Below, piece by piece: positions 57,627 to 64,000 of a DNA stretch of 64,000 nt. The stretch spans positions 273,796 to 337,795 of the forward strand of contig NZ_LMDN01000002.1 of the NCBI RefSeq assembly GCF_001425085.1, written 5' to 3'. The translations under genes and the position numbers were made by a program. Position 1 is the stretch's first letter; each line of letters begins with the position of its first letter. The notes beneath the pieces are model-generated. The model made no database searches, had not been told where the DNA came from, and saw only the letters and a program-made list of their open reading frames with translations. Source of the stretch: Leifsonia sp. Root4. Its GTDB lineage: Bacteria; Actinomycetota; Actinomycetes; Actinomycetales; Microbacteriaceae.

Positions 57627-57821
57627 GGTCGAGTCCTCGTCACCTGAGCCACGTCGGCACCGAGGCGGTGCGTGTCAGCTCTCGTTCGACGCTAGCCCAG
57701 TCGCCGCCGATCCCGGGGAACGCCGTGCGGCACGCAAGGGGCTTGCAGGGGCGCACGGCGACGACGAGACTCTGCCAGAACGGGGCGCCGCCGTGCTGCC
57801 CCGCCCAACGAGGAGGTTGTC

Positions 57822-58028
57822 ATGAGCACCGTCGCACGCATCACGAGCATCAGCTCGCGGTCAGAGACCAGTTTCGACGACGCGGTGAGAGGGGGCATCG
57901 AGCGCGCGAGTGCGACCCTGCGCAACGTCTCGGGTGCCTGGGTGAAGGAGCAGAAGGTCGATGTCACCGACGGCACGATCACCGGCTACCAGGTGGTGCT
58001 CGAGGTCACCTTCGTGCTCGACGACTGA
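57822..58028 (+). CDS. Dodecin
   Basis: A 68-residue protein forming a dodecameric flavin or CoA storage shell. The dodecin pattern ITSISSRSETSFDDAVRGGIERASATLRNVSGAWVKEQKVDVTDG...YQVVLEVTFVLDD is complete, though the Trp that stacks on flavin in archaeal dodecins is found as AWVKEQ here. AGGAGG is 8 nt before the ATG. Single gene, divergent from DUF445. Confidence 0.93.
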   Translation: MSTVARITSISSRSETSFDDAVRGGIERASATLRNVSGAWVKEQKVDVTDGTITGYQVVLEVTFVLDD

Positions 58029-58076
58029 CCGCGGCGATCACAACGATCGCGCGCGATCAGGCGCCGAGCGAGCCGA

Positions 58077-59057
58077 TCAGGCGCTCGGGAATCCGGCGAA
58101 GCGGATGCCCCAGCGCGTGACCCATTCCTCACCCGGCGCGACGAGCGTGAGCCCGGCGCCGGAGTTGAACGCGTTGGCCGGCCCCGTCATCGGTTCGATC
58201 GCGATCGCGGTGACGACGGCATCCGGCGCGACGTCCGGGTCGGTGGCGGCGCCGCGGGCGGGGAACTTCGGCGTGATGTACACCTGCACATAGTCGAAGC
58301 TCTCGTCACCCCAGATGCCGACGCTGCGGCCGTCCGGAGCGGTGAGGGTGTGCGCGGTCTCGCCGTCGACGACGTGGGAGTCACCCCATGCGTCGTCGAG
58401 GGCGAGATCGCCGACGCGGCGGCTCAGCGGGCTGTCCGCACGCAGGTCGAAGGCGGTGCCGACGACGGCGCTCAACCCGGTCGGGTTCAGGCGCGCGTCG
58501 ACGTCGATGTGCGTGTCGGCGTTCACGGTGAGCGTCAGCTCCTCGGTCGGAACGCCGCCGATCTGCAGGAACGGGTGGGACGCGATCGTGACCGGGGCGT
58601 CACCGGCGGCGACGTTGCGCACCGTGTGGGTCACGGAGAGCCCGTCGGCGACGAGCTCGTAGCGGACCAGGGTGTCGAGGTGGAAGGGATAGCCGAGCTG
58701 CGGGAACACCGACGCGGCCAGGGTGATCGCGGAGGCGCTCTGCTCGACGACGCGGTAGGGGGCGTAGCGCAGCAGGCCGTGAATGGCGTTGTTGAGGTCG
58801 ACTTCGGTGATGGCGAGTTGGTGGCTCACGCCGGCCGCATCGACCCAGACGCCGTCGGGAATCCGGTTTCCCCACGGCATCAGCAGCGAGCCGGCGCAGG
58901 AGGGCGGCGAGATCTCGGCGTCGAAGCCCTGCACGAGATCGACTCCGTCGATGCTCAGCTCGCGGATGCCGGCGGCGAGCTCGGTGATGACGGCGCGCAG
59001 CGTTCCTGCGGGGGTCTGGAGTGCGAGCTCGAACTGCTCGCCTGTGGGGAAAGTCAT
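58077..59057 (-). CDS. galM: Aldose 1-epimerase (galactose mutarotase) family
   Basis: A 326-residue beta-sandwich enzyme. LLMPWGNRIPDG (conserved Arg), NNAIHGLLRYAPY (first His), IASHPFLQIGG (catalytic His) and the late IAIEPMTGPANAFNSG with the catalytic Glu are all present. It interconverts alpha and beta galactose or glucose before galactokinase. It is 9 nt downstream of the deoR-type regulator and beside galTK, so a galactose role is well supported. Confidence 0.9.
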   Translation of the reverse strand: MTFPTGEQFELALQTPAGTLRAVITELAAGIRELSIDGVDLVQGFDAEISPPSCAGSLLMPWGNRIPDGVWVDAAGVSHQLAITEVDLNNAIHGLLRYAPYRVVEQSASAITLAASVFPQLGYPFHLDTLVRYELVADGLSVTHTVRNVAAGDAPVTIASHPFLQIGGVPTEELTLTVNADTHIDVDARLNPTGLSAVVGTAFDLRADSPLSRRVGDLALDDAWGDSHVVDGETAHTLTAPDGRSVGIWGDESFDYVQVYITPKFPARGAATDPDVAPDAVVTAIAIEPMTGPANAFNSGAGLTLVAPGEEWVTRWGIRFAGFPSA

Positions 59058-59066
59058 GGGATCAGC

Positions 59067-59927
59067 CTAGGAGTCCTTCGGCACGAGCACGTTCACGCCG
59101 GCGGCGGCGAGCGCTGCGCGCAGCTCCGGCGTGATGGCGGCGGGCGCCGCGGCGTCCGTCACCAGGGAATCGACTGCGTCGAGCGGCGCCACCTTGCCGA
59201 GGTGCACGCGCCCGAGTTTGGACGAGTCGGCCACGACGACGACACGGGCGGCCGAGGCCGCCATCCGCGTCTTGATCGCCGCCTCGGGCAGGTTGATGTT
59301 GCTCACGCCGTGCTCGGCGTCGATGCCGTTGCAGCCGATGAAAGCGATGTCGGCGTGCACCTGGCTGAGCACGAGGTCGGCCAGCGGGTCGACGAGCGAG
59401 TGCTGCAGCGGGCGCAGCGCGCCGCCGGTGACGATCACGCTGAAGCGCGGAATCTCGCTCTCCAGCTCGAGGGCGATGCTCAGGCCGTTCGTCACGATCA
59501 CGAGGTCGACGAGCTCGCGTCTGGCCTTCAGCGCCCGCGCGACGGCGAGGGTCGTGGTTCCGACGTCGAGCAGCACGCTCTGCCCGCTCTGCACGAGCGA
59601 GGCGGCGAGCTCACCGATCTGCTGTTTCGGCAGCACGGACTCGGCGAGCGCCACCTCGAAGGCGCGCTCCCGCTGTGCCTGCCCGACGGGCACGGCTCCC
59701 CCATGCACCCGCTCGGCCAGATTCGCCTCGACCAGGCTGTCGAGGTCGGTGCGCGCGGTCACCCCGCTCACCCCGAAGCTCTCGGCCAGGTCGGCGACGC
59801 GCACGAATCCGCGTTCAGCCAGCATCGCGACGATCTGCTCCCGGCGCTGCCACGCCGGCAGGGCATCGCGGCTCTCCCGGATCGCTCCGCCGTCTGCTGG
59901 GATGTCTTGTGGGCTGTCTGCTGGCAT
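59067..59927 (-). CDS. DeoR/GlpR family regulator of the gal genes
   Basis: A 286-residue repressor. HTH about 25-75 (RREQIVAMLAERGFVRVADLAESFGVSGVTARTDLDSL), then the DeoR C-terminal sugar-phosphate-sensing domain with LDVGTTTLAVARAL, TNGLSIALEL and DIAFIGCNGID. ATG 59927 is chosen; longer frames to 60026 cross the palindromic operator and promoter. Divergent from galT and upstream of galM, so it likely represses all three in the absence of galactose-phosphate. Confidence 0.9.
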   Translation of the reverse strand: MPADSPQDIPADGGAIRESRDALPAWQRREQIVAMLAERGFVRVADLAESFGVSGVTARTDLDSLVEANLAERVHGGAVPVGQAQRERAFEVALAESVLPKQQIGELAASLVQSGQSVLLDVGTTTLAVARALKARRELVDLVIVTNGLSIALELESEIPRFSVIVTGGALRPLQHSLVDPLADLVLSQVHADIAFIGCNGIDAEHGVSNINLPEAAIKTRMAASAARVVVVADSSKLGRVHLGKVAPLDAVDSLVTDAAAPAAITPELRAALAAAGVNVLVPKDS

Positions 59928-59960
59928 GAGCCCATCATGGCGGCTGTCGGGCCGCTTTTC

Positions 59961-59987
59961 AATATGAAAGTACATTGCTTTCATATT
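59961..59987. promoter_or_regulatory. Operator palindrome and galT promoter
   Basis: AATATGAAAG-N7-CTTTCATATT is a perfect 10-bp inverted repeat, A/T-rich in a G/C-rich genome. It overlaps a galT -35 TTGCTT (59975-59980); the -10 TTACTC is at 59998-60003, 10 nt before the galT ATG. Binding by the adjacent DeoR protein would block both directions. Confidence 0.8.
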
Positions 59988-60013
59988 CGTAAATCGGTTA
60001 CTCTGGCTCTGCC

Positions 60014-61243
60014 ATGACTGACACACATTCGGATGCCGCCTCCCCCGCCTTCGCGCGCGATGAGCGCATTGCGCGCCAGAGCCACCGCCTCGCCGACGGC
60101 CGCGAGCTGATCTACTTCGACGATGCCGATACGACGCTGGCCCCTGACCGCGCCCCGGACCTGCGCGAGCTCGCCCCGCGCCCGGCCAACGCCGTCATGC
60201 GGCAGGACCCACTGACCGGCGAATGGGTGTCGATCGCCGCCGCCAGGCAGAACCGCGTTGTTCTGCCGCCCGCGCACCTGGACCCCCTGTCGCCGCAGTC
60301 ACCGGGCAACCCCTCCGAGATCCCGAGCCGCTACGACGTCGCCGTGTTCGAGAACAAGTCGCCGTCGTTCGGGCCGCTGCTCGCGGACTCCGACGACCCG
60401 ACGATGGACGCCCCGCAGTCGCTGGAGGATCTGGAGTCGGTCGGACTCGGCCGCACCCGCACCTCGGTCGGCCGCTGCGAGGTCGTCTGCTTCAGCCCGG
60501 AGCACGAGGGCTCGTTCGGTACCCAGTCGGTCTCGCGCGCCCGCACCGTGATCGAGGCCTGGGCCGAGCGCACCGCCGCCCTCTCGGCGATGCCCGGGAT
60601 CGCCCAGGTGTTCCCGTTCGAGAACCGGGGCGAGGCCATCGGCGTCACCCTCGGCCACCCGCACGGCCAGATCTACTCCTACCCGTACATCACGCCGCGC
60701 ACGCAGCGGCTGCTGGAGTCGGTGGAGCGCTACGAGCCCGGCGCCGACGGCACCGGCCTGTTCGGCGACATCCTCGCCTTCGAGCAGGCGGGAGAGCGGG
60801 TGCTGCTGCGGGGCGAGCACTGGACCGCGTTCGTTCCCTTCGCCGCCCGCTGGCCCGTCGAGGTGCACATGCTGCCGCACCGCCACGTGCCCGACTTCGC
60901 CGCGACGACGCTCGCCGAGCGCGACGAGCTGGCCGTGCTCTACCTCCGGCTGCTGCGCGGCATCGACGCGCTCTACGAGACGCCGACGCCCTATATCGCC
61001 GCCTGGCACCAGGCGCCGGTCGAGCGCGGTCGCGACGACATCCGCCTGATGCTCCAGCTCACCAGCCCGCGCCGCGCGGCCGACAAGCTCAAATTCTTGG
61101 CCGGTTCCGAGGCTGCCATGGGAGCCTGGATCGGCGACGTGGCGCCAGAGGTCGCCGCCGCCAACATCCGCGAGGCGATCGCCAGAGCGGATGCCGCAAC
61201 TCCAGTCATCCCCGCAGCCAGCACCGAAGGATCCCCAGCATGA
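60014..61243 (+). CDS. galT: Galactose-1-phosphate uridylyltransferase
   Basis: A 409-residue Leloir-pathway enzyme swapping UMP between UDP-glucose and galactose-1-phosphate. The nucleotidyl-His motif GHPHGQIYSYPY is intact, with upstream FENRGEAIG and downstream VEVHMLPHRHVPDF. It is about 60 residues longer than E. coli GalT, mainly at the N-terminus. Overlaps galK by 4 nt. Confidence 0.95.
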   Translation: MTDTHSDAASPAFARDERIARQSHRLADGRELIYFDDADTTLAPDRAPDLRELAPRPANAVMRQDPLTGEWVSIAAARQNRVVLPPAHLDPLSPQSPGNPSEIPSRYDVAVFENKSPSFGPLLADSDDPTMDAPQSLEDLESVGLGRTRTSVGRCEVVCFSPEHEGSFGTQSVSRARTVIEAWAERTAALSAMPGIAQVFPFENRGEAIGVTLGHPHGQIYSYPYITPRTQRLLESVERYEPGADGTGLFGDILAFEQAGERVLLRGEHWTAFVPFAARWPVEVHMLPHRHVPDFAATTLAERDELAVLYLRLLRGIDALYETPTPYIAAWHQAPVERGRDDIRLMLQLTSPRRAADKLKFLAGSEAAMGAWIGDVAPEVAAANIREAIARADAATPVIPAASTEGSPA

Positions 61244-62415
61244 CCGCATCGCGCCCCACCGTCACCGCCGACACGATCCGCGCCGAGTTCGCTGCCCGCT
61301 TCGGCCACGAGCCGCGCGGGCTCTGGTCGGCGCCCGGCCGCGTCAACTTGATCGGTGAGCACACCGACTATAACGACGGCTACGTCTTCCCCTTCGCGAT
61401 CAACCGCCGCACGCTCATCGGGCTGACCCTGCGCGACGACAACGTGCTGCGGGTCGCCTCGGCACACGCCCCCGAGGCCGTGCAGATCAGCCTCGACGAG
61501 CTCTCTCCGGAGAACCTTGCCGGCTGGTCCGCCTACCCGCTCGGCGTCGCCTGGGCGCTCGGCCAGTTCGGTGCCCGCCTCGGCTCGCTGCCGGGAGCCG
61601 ACATCTACATCGACTCCGAGGTGCCGATCGGCGCTGGACTCTCCTCCTCCGCCGCGATCGAGTGCGCGGTCGCCGTCGCCCTGAACGATGTCTGGCACCT
61701 GGACCTTGACCGCCGCACCCTCGCGAAGGTCGGCCAGCTCGCCGAGAACCGCGCGGTCGGTGCGCCCACCGGCATCATGGACCAGTCCGCCTCGCTGCTC
61801 GGCGAGGCCGACGCCGGCGTGTTCCTCGACTGCCGCACCCTCGACGCCGACGTGATCCCGCTCGGCTTCGACGCCGCCGGTCTCGAGCTCCTCATCATCG
61901 ACACCACGGTCAGCCACTCGCACGCGACCGGCGGCTATGCCGCGCGTCGCGCGTCCTGCGAGGCGGGATCGGCCGCGATGGGTGTTCCCGCCCTGCGCGA
62001 CCTGCACGAGCGCGACCTCCCGAGGGCCGCGGAGCTGCTCGACGCCGAGACCTTCCGCCGCGTTCGCCACGTCGTCACCGAGAACCAGCGGGTACTGGAC
62101 ACCGTGCGCACCCTGCGCGAGCACGGCCCGCGCGCCATCGGCGCCCTGCTGGATGCCTCACACGTGTCGATGCGCGACGACTTCGAGATCAGCTGCGCCG
62201 AGCTCGACCTCGCCGTCGAGACGGCCAAGGCCGCCGGCGCCATCGGTGCACGCATGACCGGCGGCGGCTTCGGCGGTGCCGCGATCGCGCTGGTTCCGCA
62301 CGAGCTGGTCGCACCGATCTCGGCCGCCGTCGAGCAGGCGTTCGCGGATGCCGGCTACGCCGCGCCGACGCTCTTCACCGTGCGTGCGGCGGCAGGCGCC
62401 ACCCGCGAGCTGTAG
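61240..62415 (+). CDS. galK: Galactokinase
   Basis: A 391-residue GHMP kinase phosphorylating galactose. Galactokinase signature GRVNLIGEHTDYNDGYVFP, ATP loop VPIGAGLSSSAA, catalytic Asp in GIMDQSASL, and the third GHMP motif GARMTGGGFGGAAIAL are all present. ATG 61240 overlaps the galT stop (ATGA). No galE is in the window. Confidence 0.96.
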   Translation: MTASRPTVTADTIRAEFAARFGHEPRGLWSAPGRVNLIGEHTDYNDGYVFPFAINRRTLIGLTLRDDNVLRVASAHAPEAVQISLDELSPENLAGWSAYPLGVAWALGQFGARLGSLPGADIYIDSEVPIGAGLSSSAAIECAVAVALNDVWHLDLDRRTLAKVGQLAENRAVGAPTGIMDQSASLLGEADAGVFLDCRTLDADVIPLGFDAAGLELLIIDTTVSHSHATGGYAARRASCEAGSAAMGVPALRDLHERDLPRAAELLDAETFRRVRHVVTENQRVLDTVRTLREHGPRAIGALLDASHVSMRDDFEISCAELDLAVETAKAAGAIGARMTGGGFGGAAIALVPHELVAPISAAVEQAFADAGYAAPTLFTVRAAAGATREL

Positions 62416-62529
62416 CCGCGGCTCCGCTCAGGGCTTCGCGCGCACTTCCACGCTGGCTCGAGGGAGCAGCCGAGGAACGAGGCCGCACCCGAAGCCGAGT
62501 GCCCGCACGGACTCCAGCCTGTGCGCCTC

Positions 62530-62568
62530 GGTTTCGATACGGCCGTGGACGGCCTACTCAACCAGCGG
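62530..62568. repeat. REP-like interspersed repeat, copy 3 (variant)
   Basis: GGTTTCGATAC and CTACTCAACCAGCGG flank an inner GGCCGT-GG-ACGGCC hairpin. The ends correspond to the repeats at 39186 and 44819. It lies in the 287-nt gap between galK and pckG, which otherwise holds only the terminator below. Confidence 0.7.
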
Positions 62569-62585
62569 GGCACTGCGCAGAAATG

Positions 62586-62630
62586 ACGCCGGTGCGTGAC
62601 TCAGGAGGCGAGTCACGCACCGGCGTGTTT
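62586..62630 (+). terminator. Strong intrinsic terminator (galTK side)
   Basis: A perfect 17-bp stem (ACGCCGGTGCGTGACTC and its complement) with a 7-nt loop, followed by GTTTTTC on the plus strand. Ends gal operon transcription and separates it from convergent pckG. Confidence 0.88.
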
Positions 62631-62702
62631 TTCACAGACGCACGCGAGCAGTAGGAGTACAAAGCCATCCCCCGCCTGCGCTGTGAAGCTGTGGGGCCTG
62701 GT

Positions 62703-64000
62703 CTAATCCTTCAGGTGGTAGCGGAGGCTCGCCAGCTCGGCGAGCAGCGCGGCGGGCACCCGGCCATTGAACTGGTCGAAGTACTCCTCGGTGAGGTCGC
62801 ACTCCGCACGCCACGAGGCCTTGTCGACTGCGAACAGCTGCTGGGTGGCACCCGGGGCCAGCTCGAGGCCGTCGAGGTTGAGTTCACCCTCGGCCGGAAC
62901 GACGCCCACCGCGGTGTTCTCACCCGCGACGGTGCCCTCGATGCGAGCGACGATCCACTCGAGCACGCGCGCGTTCTCGCCGAAGCCCGGCCAGAGGAAG
63001 CTGCCGTCTGCGCCCTTGCGGAACCAGTTGACCTGGAAGATCTGCGGCGCCTTGGTGCCGAGCGTGCGCCCCATCTTCACCCAGTGCGCCCAGTAGTCGG
63101 CCATGTTGTAGCCGCAGAACGGGAGCATCGCGAACGGGTCGCGGCGCAGCTCGCCGACGGTGCCCTCAGCGGCGGCCGTCTTCTCGGAGCTGATCGTCGC
63201 ACCCATGAAGACGCCGTGCTTCCAGCTGCGGGCCTGGGCGACGAGCGGCACGTTCGTTGCACGCCGGCCGCCGAAGAGGATCGCATCGATCGGCACGCCG
63301 TCGGTGCTCTCCCAGTCGTCGGCGATCGACGGGCACTGCGCGGCGGAGACCGTGAAGCGCGAGTTCGGGTGCGCGGCCGGGCGACCGGAATCCGGCGTCC
63401 AGTCCTTGCCCTGCCAGTCGATCAGGTGTGCGGGCGGGGTGTCGGTCAGACCCTCCCACCAGACATCGCCGTCGTCGCGGAGCGCGACGTTGGTGAAGAT
63501 GGTGTTGCCCCACAGAGTGTCGACGGCGGTCTGGTTCGTGCTCTTTCCCGTGCCGGGGGCGACACCGAAGAAGCCGGCCTCCGGGTTGATCGCCCAGAGC
63601 CGCCCGTCGCTGCCCGGGCGCAGCCAGGCGATGTCGTCACCGATGGTCTCGACCTTCCAGCCGGGGATCGTCGGGCGCAGCATGGCCAGGTTCGTCTTGC
63701 CACAGGCCGAGGGGAAGGCGGCAGCCACGTGGTAGCTCTTGCCCTCCGGCGAGGTGATCTTGATCAGCAGCATGTGCTCGGCGAGCCAGCCCTCGTCCCG
63801 CGCCATCACCGAGGCGATGCGCAGCGCGAAGCACTTCTTGGCCAGCAGGGCGTTTCCGCCGTAGCCGGAGCCGTACGACCACACCTCGCGGCTGTCGGGG
63901 AACTGCACGATGTACTTGGTGTCGTTGCACGGCCAGTCGAGGTCATCGCGCGGGAAGCCATCGGCATCCACCAGCTCGTAACCGACCGAGTGCACCGTGC
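62703..64000 (-). CDS. pckG: GTP-dependent phosphoenolpyruvate carboxykinase (5' end cut by window)
   Basis: The C-terminal 432 residues of a gluconeogenic enzyme converting oxaloacetate and GTP to PEP. Visible are [18 protein letters not shown], the P-loop with active-site Cys [15 protein letters not shown], metal motif [10 protein letters not shown], and the nucleotide-binding NWFRKG region. About 180 N-terminal residues lie beyond 64000. The C-terminus ends RYHLKD. No defects in the visible part. Confidence 0.95.
   Translation of the reverse strand, partial: TVHSVGYELVDADGFPRDDLDWPCNDTKYIVQFPDSREVWSYGSGYGGNALLAKKCFALRIASVMARDEGWLAEHMLLIKITSPEGKSYHVAAAFPSACGKTNLAMLRPTIPGWKVETIGDDIAWLRPGSDGRLWAINPEAGFFGVAPGTGKSTNQTAVDTLWGNTIFTNVALRDDGDVWWEGLTDTPPAHLIDWQGKDWTPDSGRPAAHPNSRFTVSAAQCPSIADDWESTDGVPIDAILFGGRRATNVPLVAQARSWKHGVFMGATISSEKTAAAEGTVGELRRDPFAMLPFCGYNMADYWAHWVKMGRTLGTKAPQIFQVNWFRKGADGSFLWPGFGENARVLEWIVARIEGTVAGENTAVGVVPAEGELNLDGLELAPGATQQLFAVDKASWRAECDLTEEYFDQFNGRVPAALLAELASLRYHLKD

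Noticed and set aside
62416..62702. Short coding sequence between galK and pckG
   Set aside because: The gap is explained by a REP-like repeat and a strong terminator; the small frames lack ribosome sites and codon bias.

Overview
The window is high-GC actinobacterial chromosome, most likely from the Microbacteriaceae (Leifsonia/Cryobacterium-like). The evidence is the very strong G/C bias at third codon positions, the recurrent heptamer GGATGCC/GGCATCC, actinobacterial marker genes (CarD, GlnR, DtxR/IdeR, SenX3-RegX3, DUF3263, DUF3027, a lone GroEL ending in GMDF, MsiK) and interspersed repeats built around CGCTGGTTGAG. I assign it from content alone; no database was searched. I see no prophage, insertion sequence, plasmid module or CRISPR array. 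Most of it is core chromosome with gene orders familiar from other actinobacteria.

Layout. 0.1-2.8 kb: HNH nuclease, secreted NlpC/P60 hydrolase and DtxR, all on the minus strand. 2.9-9.5 kb: serC, DUF2530, DUF3027 with a poly-Asp tail, a cold-shock protein, a small membrane protein, and the helicase-associated protein plus XPB helicase pair. 9.6-14 kb: a tightly overlapping minus-strand operon (folE, ferredoxin-reductase-like flavoprotein, FolP2-like synthase, RibD-like reductase) divergent from a Cys-rich SufR-like regulator through overlapping promoters; this is the least routine locus. 14-20.5 kb: a PhoP-like two-component pair, a lone WXG100 protein, groEL with two CIRCE operators, DUF3048 and LytR_C proteins. 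20.7-28.1 kb: DUF3263, msrB, nitroreductase, DMT exporter, tRNA-Thr next to a deformed tRNA-Thr copy, DsbA-like protein, msiK, DUF4032, and a damaged DUF559-type gene.

28.2-36.1 kb: rlmB, cysS, ispDF, carD, a lipoprotein, then regX3-senX3 divergent from phoU across a PHO box. 36.1-44.8 kb: gpmA, methyltransferase, ygfZ, FABP/nitrobindin, two small membrane proteins, glnR, ppk, mutT1-like, GNAT. 45-49.2 kb: the pstSCAB operon behind a second PHO box. 49.3-57.6 kb: DUF4383, pabC, sigK-rskA, a candidate small RNA, tRNA-Lys, AI-2E family transporter, a MetE-like protein, DUF445. 57.8-62.6 kb: dodecin, then galM and a DeoR regulator divergent from galT-galK across a perfect operator-like palindrome. 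The right edge cuts pckG (GTP-dependent PEP carboxykinase), whose 5' end is missing.

How the genes work together. Phosphate sensing (SenX3-RegX3, PhoU), uptake (PstSCAB) and polyphosphate storage (Ppk) are spread over 10 kb but share 11-bp-periodic PHO boxes at pstS and at senX3/phoU. The gal block is a complete Leloir catabolic unit except for galE. Many genes have a -10 hexamer 6-7 nt before the start codon and no Shine-Dalgarno sequence, which points to leaderless transcripts. Convergent gene pairs are often separated by long, near-perfect palindromes that probably act as bidirectional terminators.
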